Positions 33,394-41,170 of a stretch of 52,728 nt of DNA are shown in pieces (the stretch's first letter is position 1; each line of letters begins with the position of its first letter). Source of the stretch: Kordia jejudonensis (GTDB lineage Bacteria; Bacteroidota; Bacteroidia; Flavobacteriales; Flavobacteriaceae); contig NZ_LBMG01000035.1 in NCBI RefSeq assembly GCF_001005315.1, positions 1 through 52,728 of the forward strand, in the 5' to 3' direction. The notes under the pieces were generated by a model. The model had not been told where the DNA came from and ran no database searches. It saw nothing but the letters and a program-made list of their open reading frames with translations. A program made the translations under genes and the position numbers.

Positions 33394-34689
33394 TTAGGAT
33401 GCTGGAATTCCTGCAACAATATTTTCAAATACGGCTTGTAAGTCAGCTTTTAAATCTTCTACATCTTCCAATCCGACTGATAAACGAATTAAATCTTGTG
33501 TCACACCTGTAGACGTTTGTTGCGCTTCATTGAGTTGTTGATGTGTTGTACTTGCTGGATGAATGATGAGCGATTTTGTATCTCCAATATTGGCTAAGAG
33601 TGAAAATACTTTCGTTTCGTCAGCGATACGTTTTGCCGCTTCAAATCCTGCTTTGATTCCAAATGTTACAATTCCACTTTGTCCTTTTGGTAAGTATTTT
33701 TCGGCCAATGCTTTGTAATTACTGGTTTCTAATCCTGGATAATTTACCCAAGCTACGGCATCTTGTGTTTGTAACCATTTTGCCAATTCTAAAGCGTTTT
33801 CACTGTGTTTTTGAATACGAATTGGTAAAGTTTCTAGTCCTTGAATAATTTGAAATGCATTGAATGGACTTAACGCCGAACCAAAATCACGTAAACCTTC
33901 AATACGAACTTTCGCTATAAAAGCGGCTTCTTTTAGGACTTCACTGTAGACTAAACCGTGATATCCTGCGGATGGTTCCGTAAATTCTGGGAATTTCCCG
34001 TTTGTCCAGTCAAAAGTTCCAGCGTCAATAATAGCGCCTCCTAAAGCGGTTCCGTTTCCGTTGATGTATTTTGTAAGTGAATGAATGACAATATTTGCAC
34101 CGTGTTTGATAGGATTCAATAAGTAAGGTGTTGCAATTGTATTGTCGACAATTAGTGGAAGTTTGTTGGCTTTGGCTTGTTCCGAAATGGCTTCAATATC
34201 TAAGACATCTAGTTTCGGATTTCCAAGTGATTCTATAAAAACAACTCGTGTGTTTTCTTGTACCGCATCACTAAAGCTATTTGGTTCGTTTGGATCTACA
34301 AATGTTGTAGTGATTCCGAGTCTTGGCAATGTTACATTGAGTAAGTTATATGTTCCGCCATATAAACTGTTAGATGCAACAATATGATCGCCTGCTCTTA
34401 ATAATGTAAGGAACGTTGTTGCAATTGCGGCTGTTCCTGAAGCGGTTACTACTGCGGCAATTCCGCCTTCAAGTGACGCCAAGCGTTGCTCTAAAATATC
34501 ATTTGTGGGATTGTTGATTCGTGTGTAAATATTTCCAGGTTCTGCTAATGAAAATAAGTTGGATGCATGATCTGAGTTGTTGAATACGTATGCAGTTGAT
34601 TGATAAATTGGGACAGCTCGTGTTCCGCCGTTTTGCGTCGTATCGTGTCCTGAATGTAATGCTTTTGTTGCGAATTTCTGTGTGCTCAT
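33394..34689 (-). CDS. metY: O-acetylhomoserine sulfhydrylase
   Basis: This 431-residue enzyme of the Cys/Met-metabolism PLP family replaces the acetyl group of O-acetylhomoserine with sulfide to form homocysteine. The start is MSTQKFATKALHSGHD at 34689; upstream in-frame codons are low-complexity NQQINRLTNRQIN encoded by a repeat. Motifs include YQSTAYVF, RINNPTND, ASGTAAIATTFL and the PLP lysine in IHSLTKYINGNG. As first gene of the operon it follows the second attenuator by about 130 nt. Cystathionine gamma-synthase is less likely because of the metX context and sequence type. Confidence 0.92.
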   Translation of the reverse strand: MSTQKFATKALHSGHDTTQNGGTRAVPIYQSTAYVFNNSDHASNLFSLAEPGNIYTRINNPTNDILEQRLASLEGGIAAVVTASGTAAIATTFLTLLRAGDHIVASNSLYGGTYNLLNVTLPRLGITTTFVDPNEPNSFSDAVQENTRVVFIESLGNPKLDVLDIEAISEQAKANKLPLIVDNTIATPYLLNPIKHGANIVIHSLTKYINGNGTALGGAIIDAGTFDWTNGKFPEFTEPSAGYHGLVYSEVLKEAAFIAKVRIEGLRDFGSALSPFNAFQIIQGLETLPIRIQKHSENALELAKWLQTQDAVAWVNYPGLETSNYKALAEKYLPKGQSGIVTFGIKAGFEAAKRIADETKVFSLLANIGDTKSLIIHPASTTHQQLNEAQQTSTGVTQDLIRLSVGLEDVEDLKADLQAVFENIVAGIPAS

Positions 34690-34739
34690 GTGTTCTTGTT
34701 TTTGAGTATTAGAGTATTTGTGTGTTTTTGATTTGTTTA

Positions 34740-34795
34740 TTTGTCTATTTGTTAATCTGTTGATTTGTTGATTTGTTGATTTGTTGAGTAGGACG
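34740..34795. repeat. short-period repeat before metY
   Basis: Units of 8 bp (GTTGATTT repeated, with TTGTCTATTTG variants before it) fill the space between attenuator terminator B and the metY start. They would sit in the 5' untranslated region of the read-through transcript. Confidence 0.6.
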
Positions 34796-34812
34796 TTACT
34801 TTGTTTTTCAAC

Positions 34813-34858
34813 CAAACAAAAAGGTCCTTTTGGATGTGTATTACCAAAAGGACCTTTT
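34813..34858 (-). terminator. attenuator terminator B of the metY operon
   Basis: A 15-bp perfect stem (plus-strand AAAAGGTCCTTTTGG at 34819-34833 pairing with CCAAAAGGACCTTTT at 34844-34858, 10-nt loop) is followed on the minus strand by a T-rich run. It comes 20 nt after the stop codon of leader B and well before metY, so it must be passed for expression. AAAAG inside leader B could compete for part of its 5' arm, but the antiterminator is less clear than for terminator A. Confidence 0.88.
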
Positions 34859-34878
34859 CTATGAATAGAATAAACTAA

Positions 34879-35004
34879 CTATAGTTTATCTGGAACTTTT
34901 CGATAATAGCGAAGTTGGCTACAGCATAGCATGCACATAACCATCATACAACAACACATAGTCATTGTCATTTTGAATTCCGCTATTTGAAAAATTGTGT
35001 TCAT
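34879..35004 (-). CDS. Met/Cys-rich attenuator leader peptide B
   Basis: This 41-codon minus-strand frame reads MNTIFQIAEFK, then MTMTMCCCMMVMCMLCC, then SQLRYYRKVPDKL. Thirteen of the 17 residues at positions 12-28 are Met or Cys (seven Met, six Cys). It lies between terminators A and B upstream of metY-metX-AK/HSD. Ribosome stalling on Met or Cys codons when the charged tRNAs are scarce would control terminator B. Translation could instead start at Met12. The composition cannot be a chance feature of an AT-rich spacer and matches the operon products. Confidence 0.87.
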   Translation of the reverse strand: MNTIFQIAEFKMTMTMCCCMMVMCMLCCSQLRYYRKVPDKL

Positions 35005-35044
35005 TTGGTTTTTTGAAAAAAAATTAACTTAAAATATAATCATG

Positions 35045-35070
35045 AAAAAAGCCTCTGCAATTGCAGAGGC
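35045..35070 (-). terminator. attenuator terminator A of the metY operon
   Basis: The palindrome GCCTCTGCAA/TTGCAGAGGC (35051-35070) is followed on the minus strand by six T. GCAGAGG inside leader A (plus-strand CCTCTGC at 35122-35128) is identical to the 3' arm and can pair with the 5' arm, giving a clear antiterminator. Confidence 0.88.
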
Positions 35071-35101
35071 TTAAATTTATTGATAGATGCTTTTTTTAAA
35101 G

Positions 35102-35179
35102 TTAGCGTAATACAATAGTGTCCTCTGCGGCATTTCTGCTACACATCATACAACACATATTACAAACTTTTTTAAACAT
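35102..35179 (-). CDS. Met/Cys-rich attenuator leader peptide A
   Basis: This 25-codon minus-strand frame starts MFKKV, continues CNMCCMMC and ends SRNAAEDTIVLR. Seven of the eight residues at positions 6-13 are Met or Cys. It starts about 15 nt after the expected transcription start and is followed by terminator A. The antiterminator segment GCAGAGG lies within its codons 17-20, so a ribosome stalled on the Met/Cys run would leave it free while one reaching the stop would cover it. Confidence 0.87.
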   Translation of the reverse strand: MFKKVCNMCCMMCSRNAAEDTIVLR

Positions 35180-35198
35180 TTTTCGTCTTTGTTTGTTA

Positions 35199-35231
35199 CA
35201 AAGGTAAAGTTATATTTATTTAATATCCAAA
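35199..35231 (-). promoter_or_regulatory. promoter of the metY leader/operon
   Basis: On the minus strand TTTG (35231-35228), 21 nt, then TACCTTTG (35206-35199) match the Bacteroidota consensus exactly. No second promoter was seen between leaders A and B, so both attenuators probably lie on one transcript. Confidence 0.75.
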
Positions 35232-35298
35232 TGTTTCTTTGAAAAATATTTCATTTTAACAGTTTTACAAGCAAATGTTAAATTCTATTTTTTTGTTG

Positions 35299-35328
35299 TT
35301 TGTTTGTAAGTAGATTTTCATACATTTG
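35299..35328 (+). promoter_or_regulatory. promoter of metK
   Basis: TTTG (35299-35302), an 18-nt spacer and TACATTTG (35321-35328) match the consensus. Transcription would start at about 35335, right at the 5' edge of the SAM-II-like element. It diverges from the metY promoter about 70 bp away. Confidence 0.75.
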
Positions 35329-35338
35329 CATCTGATTT

Positions 35339-35458
35339 TTGAGGAAAAATTTGAACTGATTGCAACCTCAAGTACTGAATTTACTTCGGTACCTAGTGTA
35401 TATAATATAGACTAGATTCTGAATTAAATTCAGGATATTAAAAAATGCTAAAGCAGTA
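35339..35458 (+). promoter_or_regulatory. SAM-II-like riboswitch with long loops, upstream of metK
   Basis: P1 pairs TTGAGG (35339-35344) with CCTCAA (35366-35371). Its loop reads AATTTGAACTGATTGCAA, matching the SAM-II consensus segment GATTTAACCGTATTGCAA. The downstream pseudoknot strand ATGCTAAAGCAGT (about 35445-35457) contains the conserved GCTAAA, and CAGT can pair with ACTG of the loop. The 3' strand is displaced by about 70 nt holding extra hairpins (GTAC/GTAC, CTAG/CTAG, TTCTGAAT/ATTCAGGA). I recall such long-loop SAM-II variants being described for Bacteroidota. The location before metK supports SAM feedback. Confidence 0.75.
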
Positions 35459-35538
35459 ATTTTATACTCCTTTAGCCGACCAAGCAATCATTTTTTTTTA
35501 TTCCTCATTTTTATAATTTTTTAAAAAGAAGATTTATT

Positions 35539-36795
35539 ATGTCATATTTTTTTACCTCTGAATCGGTTTCAGAAGGACATCCAGACAAAGTAGCAGATCA
35601 GATTTCTGATGCTTTAATTGATAATTTTTTAGCATTTGATCCTGAGTCAAAAGTAGCTTGTGAAACCTTAGTTACTACAGGGCAAGTTATCTTAGCAGGA
35701 GAAGTAAAATCGAACACCTATTTAGACGTGCAAAAGATTGCTAGAGAAGTCGTTAACAAAATTGGATACACCAAAAGTGAGTACATGTTTGACGGAAATT
35801 CTTGTGGCGTTTTATCGGCTATTCACGAGCAGTCTGAAGACATCAATAGAGGTGTTGACAGAGCTACAAAAGAAGAGCAAGGTGCTGGTGACCAAGGAAT
35901 GATGTTTGGGTATGCAACAAAAGAAACTGAAAACTTGATGCCGTTGGCGTTAGATTTATCACATTTAATGTTGATTGAATTGGCAGCGTTGCGCAGAGAA
36001 AATGATGCAATTACCTATTTACGTCCAGATGCGAAAAGTCAGGTAACTATTGAGTATGATGACAATAATGTTCCTTCACGAGTGGAAGCTATTGTAATTT
36101 CGACACAACATGATGATTTTGATGCAAATGATGAAGTAATGTTGGCAAAAATCCGAAAGGATATTGTTGAAATTTTAATTCCACGTGTGAAGTCAAAATT
36201 AAAGCCAGAAATTCAAGCATTATTTGGTGATGATATTAAGTATCACATTAACCCAACTGGAAAGTTTGTAATTGGTGGACCACACGGAGATACAGGATTG
36301 ACAGGAAGAAAAATCATCGTTGATACGTATGGAGGAAAAGGTGCTCACGGTGGTGGAGCATTTTCAGGGAAAGATCCAAGTAAGGTAGATAGAAGTGCGG
36401 CATATGCAACACGTCACGTAGCAAAAAATTTAGTTGCGGCTGGCGTTGCTGACGAAATTTTAGTACAAGTTTCCTATGCAATTGGAGTTGTAGAGCCTAT
36501 GGGAATCTTTGTAGATACCTACGGAACTGCAAAAGTTGATTTATCAGACGGAGAAATTGCTGAAAAAGTAAAAGAAGTATTTGATATGCGTCCTGCGGCG
36601 ATTGAAAGTCGTTTAAAATTACGCACGCCAATGTATAGCGAAACGGCAGCTTACGGACATATGGGACGTAAAAACGAAATAGTTTCTAAAACATTTGTAA
36701 CACCAAATGGAGAAAGCAAAACCTTAGACGTTGAATTGTTTACTTGGGAAAAATTAGATTATGTAGACAACGTAAAATCAGCTTTCGGATTGTAA
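35539..36795 (+). CDS. metK: S-adenosylmethionine synthetase
   Basis: This 418-residue enzyme makes SAM from methionine and ATP. All family signatures are present: [45 protein letters not shown] and [19 protein letters not shown]. Length is normal for Bacteroidota members. It is monocistronic, behind a SAM-II-like riboswitch and before a strong terminator. Its last codons plus the terminator are duplicated about 0.9 kb downstream. Confidence 0.96.
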   Translation: MSYFFTSESVSEGHPDKVADQISDALIDNFLAFDPESKVACETLVTTGQVILAGEVKSNTYLDVQKIAREVVNKIGYTKSEYMFDGNSCGVLSAIHEQSEDINRGVDRATKEEQGAGDQGMMFGYATKETENLMPLALDLSHLMLIELAALRRENDAITYLRPDAKSQVTIEYDDNNVPSRVEAIVISTQHDDFDANDEVMLAKIRKDIVEILIPRVKSKLKPEIQALFGDDIKYHINPTGKFVIGGPHGDTGLTGRKIIVDTYGGKGAHGGGAFSGKDPSKVDRSAAYATRHVAKNLVAAGVADEILVQVSYAIGVVEPMGIFVDTYGTAKVDLSDGEIAEKVKEVFDMRPAAIESRLKLRTPMYSETAAYGHMGRKNEIVSKTFVTPNGESKTLDVELFTWEKLDYVDNVKSAFGL

Positions 36796-36857
36796 AATTC
36801 AGAGCTTAGTTATATATTTTAGAAAACCGCTTTTGTTATCACAGAAGCGGTTTTTTT
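36781..36857 (+). repeat. metK 3' end and terminator; direct repeat, original copy
   Basis: The segment from the last metK codons (GCTTTCGGATTGTAA) through an intrinsic terminator (AAAACCGCTT 36823-36832, AAGCGGTTTT 36845-36854, T-run) recurs at 37660-37735 with roughly 90% identity. It is the functional terminator of metK. Confidence 0.85.
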
Positions 36858-37040
36858 GTGTCAAAAATCTATATTATTTTGATCATGAATTAAGATGTAT
36901 TCTATTTTTATCTTCATATGCATCATCATTTCAATTAAAAAACTATCTTTGAAATAGCTACATTCATTAAATTATCAAATAATTTAAATCAAGGTTGATT
37001 TCATTCTGAAATGCAACCCTTATTATCTTTTACTTACATC

Positions 37041-37643
37041 ATGAAACATTTTACAGTACTGCTGTTGCTTTTACTAAGCGCGTATTCAGCAAATGCTCAA
37101 TTTGGAGAAAATCATGCTATTTATGCATCTAGTGGTTTACACGCTGGAAATTATTTTGGGTTGAATTCTAATATCGATTATGTGTATAAAGAAAAGTATT
37201 CCTTTCGAATTGGATATAGTATTTATATAAGAGAACCAGATTCAAAACCTGATGATTTTTCTTTAGGGCTATTTGATGCTCTTTCACTATTTAATCACTT
37301 TGATCAATTAGAAACGTATCAAATTATGGTCGGAAGAGTGTATAAGTTTAATAAAAGAGGAACAATCCGTCTGAATTTGTCAATTGGACTCGGTTTAACA
37401 AATAGTAGAGAACCCGAAAATTGGCAACGTACTAACTCTTTTTTATTTTCACGAAATTACAACTGGGATTATAATGAATTTCAGAATATAAGTTTTATCA
37501 TTAATCCAAAAATAGAATTTCCATTGACACGATATGCTGGACTTGCTATTTCTCCAATTTTTCAAATTAACAAAGATCGCACCTATTTTGGTATTGGTCT
37601 GGAATCGATGCTTGGACTTTTGCGAAAGCGAAATAAACTTTAA
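37041..37643 (+). CDS. exported hypothetical protein, probable outer-membrane beta-barrel
   Basis: This 200-residue protein starts at ATG 37041, where a clear signal peptide begins (MKHFTVLLLLLLSAYSANAQ); the longer frame from 37011 adds ten non-signal residues. The rest alternates aromatic/hydrophobic strands with turns (YSFRIGYSIYIRE, TIRLNLSIGLGLT, AGLAISPIFQIN, YFGIGLESMLGLL), which fits a small outer-membrane barrel. No family is recognised. It is the only gene between the two copies of the metK 3'-end repeat. Confidence 0.65.
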   Translation: MKHFTVLLLLLLSAYSANAQFGENHAIYASSGLHAGNYFGLNSNIDYVYKEKYSFRIGYSIYIREPDSKPDDFSLGLFDALSLFNHFDQLETYQIMVGRVYKFNKRGTIRLNLSIGLGLTNSREPENWQRTNSFLFSRNYNWDYNEFQNISFIINPKIEFPLTRYAGLAISPIFQINKDRTYFGIGLESMLGLLRKRNKL

Positions 37644-37659
37644 AAATTATAAAAAAGTA

Positions 37660-37735
37660 GCTTTCGGATTGTAAAATTCTGAGCCTTGTTATACATTTTA
37701 GAAAACTGCTTTTGTTATAACAGAAGCGGTTTTTT
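37660..37735 (+). repeat. duplicated metK 3' end and terminator; second copy
   Basis: GCTTTCGGATTGTAA is repeated exactly outside any metK frame, followed by a diverged terminator copy (AAAACTGCTT...AAGCGGTTTT). It now serves as a terminator between the barrel gene and the convergent lipoprotein gene at 37734. Confidence 0.85.
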
Positions 37736-38324
37736 AGTTACAATTCGTATTATAAAACGTCAGCATTGTTGTCAAACTACTTTTTTGCTGCTCTTTTTTA
37801 TCAAACTTCTTCTGAAAAGGAACACATGTATTTAATTGTAGTAACAGTTTATCAACATCGCTTCGGGTTCGTACATATCCATGAAAAAAATTGCTCACCA
37901 CAAAAGGTGTGTTTCCCCAATTGGTCGGATTGTGTTTGTATAGTTTTACACTTCCTTTGTTAATCAAAACGTCCATTAATGTCAATGAAACAGTATCATT
38001 TGGCGCAAGCATGACCATTTCTTCTACATAATAATTTCCATCTTTTCGATATTGATGTATTTGATATATTTCATCATAACCATATACCATCTTTTCTTTA
38101 TTTCCCTTTATGATTTTTACCTTACCTATTTGATTAAATTTTCTTGAAAATCGAATCTTTTCAGCATAAATTGTGTCTTTAGTTTGTAGGACGATGAAAC
38201 TTTTCTCCGCGGTTTGTTCATTCTTTATCTGTGAAGTCGTGCCACATGCATGTATCAAAAATTGCAGGCTTATGATGCATAGTATTTGAAGACTGATTGT
38301 GTAATTTTTACCATGATTTTTCAT
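37734..38324 (-). CDS. hypothetical lipoprotein, tandem paralogue 2
   Basis: This 196-residue protein is started at ATG 38324 (MKNHGKNYTISLQI). Its signal sequence ends in a lipobox (FLIHAC), so it is a probable lipoprotein. It shares a framework with the upstream neighbour: FIVLQTKDTIYAEKIRF, YGYDEIYQIHQY, VLINKGSVKLYKHNPTNWG, PFVVSNFFHGY and a C terminus FYNTNCN. The family is unknown to me. The pair is a tandem duplication with a four-base gap and is presumably co-transcribed. Confidence 0.65.
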   Translation of the reverse strand: MKNHGKNYTISLQILCIISLQFLIHACGTTSQIKNEQTAEKSFIVLQTKDTIYAEKIRFSRKFNQIGKVKIIKGNKEKMVYGYDEIYQIHQYRKDGNYYVEEMVMLAPNDTVSLTLMDVLINKGSVKLYKHNPTNWGNTPFVVSNFFHGYVRTRSDVDKLLLQLNTCVPFQKKFDKKEQQKSSLTTMLTFYNTNCN

Positions 38325-38328
38325 TTTA

Positions 38329-38898
38329 TCAATCACAATTAGCATTATAAAATTCAATTAATTGAGCTAAATATTTTCGTCGTCGTTGTTCCTTTTCGGT
38401 AAATTTTTCACGAAACGCTTCACATTTATCGAGTTGTTTCAAAAATTGTTTGTATCCGCTTTTGTATGCATATCCATAAAAAATATCACTTACAACAAAA
38501 GGTCTGTCTGCCCATTGTCCAGGATCGTGTTTGTATAATTTTACCTTTCCTTCATTGATTACAACGTCCATCTCCATGTGCGTATTTTTGTATTCAGGAT
38601 TTTCTTCAACGATTTCCTGCACCGTTTTTCTGTTTTTCCGATCATAATAGTGTATCTGATATATTTCATCATACGGATATACTTTTTTAACTTCATTTTC
38701 GCCTGTACCATTTATAACTGTCACGCGACCAAGTTTGTTGAACCATTTTACACCTCGAACTTTATCACCATATATCGTGTCTTTATTTTTTAGAATGATA
38801 AACTCTTGTTTTCGTTCTGAAATTGGCAAGGAAGCGCACGAAATACAGAATACGGATATCAAAACACCATACGTAATCAATTTTAAACTATTTTTCAT
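38329..38898 (-). CDS. hypothetical lipoprotein, tandem paralogue 1
   Basis: This 189-residue protein has a lipoprotein signal (ISVFCISC). It aligns with the following gene over its full length (FIILKNKDTIYGDKVRG; YPYDEIYQIHYYD; VINEGKVKLYKHDPGQWADRPFVVSDIFYGY; FYNANCD). The DTIYGDKV and DEIYQIHYY stretches resemble short beta domains seen in Bacteroidota envelope proteins of unknown function. No catalytic motif is visible. Confidence 0.65.
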   Translation of the reverse strand: MKNSLKLITYGVLISVFCISCASLPISERKQEFIILKNKDTIYGDKVRGVKWFNKLGRVTVINGTGENEVKKVYPYDEIYQIHYYDRKNRKTVQEIVEENPEYKNTHMEMDVVINEGKVKLYKHDPGQWADRPFVVSDIFYGYAYKSGYKQFLKQLDKCEAFREKFTEKEQRRRKYLAQLIEFYNANCD

Positions 38899-39108
38899 TG
38901 AGAAGCTATTTTAGTTTTAAAATTAGAAAAACTAATAACTCAAAAACATACGATGATTTGCGTAGATTTTCATGAAGTTTCATGAATGTGAGAACAAAAA
39001 TGTCGTATTTTCTTTCGTAACTTATTTTATTATTGTTTTATTTAACAAATTATCCTTAGTTTTAAACAGCGAAAAAACTTACCCAAATATTAATTAAATC
39101 CAAAAAAT

Positions 39109-40068
39109 TTGACTAAAAATATTTTACCCTCATGGAGAGCATCGGAATCCCGAAAAAACATCATTGATTTTGTCACAAAAGTTACAAAAGAAAACGGCAA
39201 AGATTATGTAGAACCCAAACTAAGAATTGCAACTTTTGATAATGATGGGACACTTTGGTGCGAAAAACCAACCATCCAAATAGAATTTTTAAAATATCAG
39301 CTTTTTAAAAACATCCATAACAATACCAAAAACATCCATACCAATACCGATAAAAAAATTAGTCAATTAGTAAATGATTTTCTCCATGGTGAAGTCAAAA
39401 TGAATACAACACTTAAAAAAATATTGTTTGAACAAATTGAAGGCAATATTTCGCTTAGTGAGTTTAAAGAAAACGTCGAAGGATTCTTGGCACAATGGAA
39501 ACACGACGGAACTGGAAATGAAAAATTAACAGGACGCACCTACAAAGAGTTGACATATGAGCCTATGTCAGAGTTATTGGATTATCTCCGAGCCAATGAT
39601 TTTAAAATATTTCTTTGTTCTGGTGGCAGTAATGATTTTATGCGTGTTTTTGCTGAAGAATTATACGAAATTCCACATGAAAATGTAATTGGTTCTTTTG
39701 CTGTTAACCGATATGTTTTTGGTGCAGGCATTGAACCTGAAGACACATTTTTTTACAAACAAATAGCAAATTTCCACAACACATCGCACGGTGGAAAACC
39801 CGAAGCCATTAATGCACACACAGGTAGAATTCCAATTTTTTCTGCTGGGAATGTTTTGAATGGTGGCGATATAGCACATTTAACTTTTTGCAAATCCAAT
39901 CCGCTTCAAAGTTTCCAATTGTTAATTAATCATGATGATGCGGAACGAGAAGTTGCTTATGCAGAAAAAAATGATCCTTCAATAAAAGCGGGAAAAGCTC
40001 AAGGCTGGAGTATAGTAAGCATGAAAAATGATTGGAAAAAGGTTTTCCGTAATCCAGAGGTTGTATAA
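39109..40068 (+). CDS. HAD-superfamily hydrolase
   Basis: This 319-residue protein has HAD motif I in ATFDNDGTLWCEKP (about residues 42-55, nucleophile Asp in FDNDGT), motif II as LCSGGSND, and a cap region with the late motif GNVLNGGDIAHL. It is a probable phosphatase; the substrate is unknown. No in-frame ATG exists before residue 97, so the start is probably TTG 39109; the frame is stopped upstream at 39091. A 21-bp tandem duplication (39307-39348) encodes KNIHNNT-KNIHTNT within the cap. Confidence 0.78.
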   Translation: MTKNILPSWRASESRKNIIDFVTKVTKENGKDYVEPKLRIATFDNDGTLWCEKPTIQIEFLKYQLFKNIHNNTKNIHTNTDKKISQLVNDFLHGEVKMNTTLKKILFEQIEGNISLSEFKENVEGFLAQWKHDGTGNEKLTGRTYKELTYEPMSELLDYLRANDFKIFLCSGGSNDFMRVFAEELYEIPHENVIGSFAVNRYVFGAGIEPEDTFFYKQIANFHNTSHGGKPEAINAHTGRIPIFSAGNVLNGGDIAHLTFCKSNPLQSFQLLINHDDAEREVAYAEKNDPSIKAGKAQGWSIVSMKNDWKKVFRNPEVV

Positions 40069-40146
40069 TCCTTAGACTAAAACAGATAGACTATACCTAG
40101 TCTTCAAAAAACAATTTCCGTATTTTTAGCATGTCAACTAAAAAAT

Positions 40147-41121
40147 ATGTCAAAAAAAATACATTGGGGAATTATCGGTTTGGGAAGTATTGCGCATAAA
40201 TTTGCTGCTGATTTACAGCGTTCAGACTCAGCAATTTTACACGGAGTTGCTTCACGAAGTATGGAAAAAGCAACTGAATTTGCATCAAGATACAATGCAA
40301 AAAAAGCGTATGATTCGTATGAAAAACTCGTAAATGATCCTGAAATTGACGTCGTTTATATTGCAACGCCACATGTGTTTCATTTTGAAAATACAATGAT
40401 GTGTCTTCAAAAAGGCAAATCGGTTTTATGCGAGAAACCTATGGGAATTGATACGCAACAAACCCAAACCATGATCGCCGAAGCGAAAGCTAGAAACTTG
40501 TTTTTAATGGAAGCCATTTGGACACGATTTATGCCTTCTATTGAAAAAATGCTGCAACTTCTGAATGAGAAAGTGATTGGAGATATTAGTAGTGTACATG
40601 CCGATTTTGGTTTTCGGACTGAATTTGATCCAGAAAGTCGCTTGTTTAATAAAAAATTAGCTGGCGGTTCACTATTAGATATTGGTATCTATCCTATTTT
40701 TTTAAGTCTTTTGGTTTTAGGAATTCCTTCGGATATTCATGCTGTGGCGCGAATGACTCCAACAGAAATTGATAGTTTTTGCGCCATGTTGTTTCATTAT
40801 TCAACCAATGAAAAAGCTGTGTTAACATCTACTTTTGAAGCCAATACACCAACCGAAGCTTTTATTCATGGAACAAAAGGAAGTATAAAATTGCATCGTA
40901 GTTTTCATGAAGCAAATACAATTTCACTTGATATAGATGGAGAAATTACCGTTTTTGATCTTCCGCATACGGGAAACGGATATGTACACGAAATTGAAGA
41001 AGTAAACCGTTGTATCCGCGATGGTAAAACGGAAAGTGCTACATTGCCATTAGCATTTAGCGAACAATTGATCAAAATTATCGATCGCGTGAAAGCGGAA
41101 ATTGGATTGAAATATAGTTAA
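40147..41121 (+). CDS. Gfo/Idh/MocA family NAD(P)-dependent oxidoreductase
   Basis: This 324-residue protein has an N-terminal Rossmann domain (WGIIGLGSIAHKFAADL), the family lysine motif in SVLCEKPMG, and a C-terminal alpha/beta domain with GGSLLDIGIYPIFLSLLVLG. The overall sequence is close to the dihydrodiol-dehydrogenase-like branch acting on sugars or related polyols. The substrate cannot be deduced; neighbours give no pathway. It follows the HAD gene by 78 nt on the same strand. Confidence 0.85.
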   Translation: MSKKIHWGIIGLGSIAHKFAADLQRSDSAILHGVASRSMEKATEFASRYNAKKAYDSYEKLVNDPEIDVVYIATPHVFHFENTMMCLQKGKSVLCEKPMGIDTQQTQTMIAEAKARNLFLMEAIWTRFMPSIEKMLQLLNEKVIGDISSVHADFGFRTEFDPESRLFNKKLAGGSLLDIGIYPIFLSLLVLGIPSDIHAVARMTPTEIDSFCAMLFHYSTNEKAVLTSTFEANTPTEAFIHGTKGSIKLHRSFHEANTISLDIDGEITVFDLPHTGNGYVHEIEEVNRCIRDGKTESATLPLAFSEQLIKIIDRVKAEIGLKYS

Positions 41122-41170
41122 AAGCAACTTGATTTTCTGAAACAAAATAGCCATTCATTCGTCTACAATA

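Noticed and set aside
37011-37040. Upstream start for the small barrel protein
   Set aside because: The ten extra residues precede a standard signal peptide beginning at 37041, so the inner ATG is preferred.
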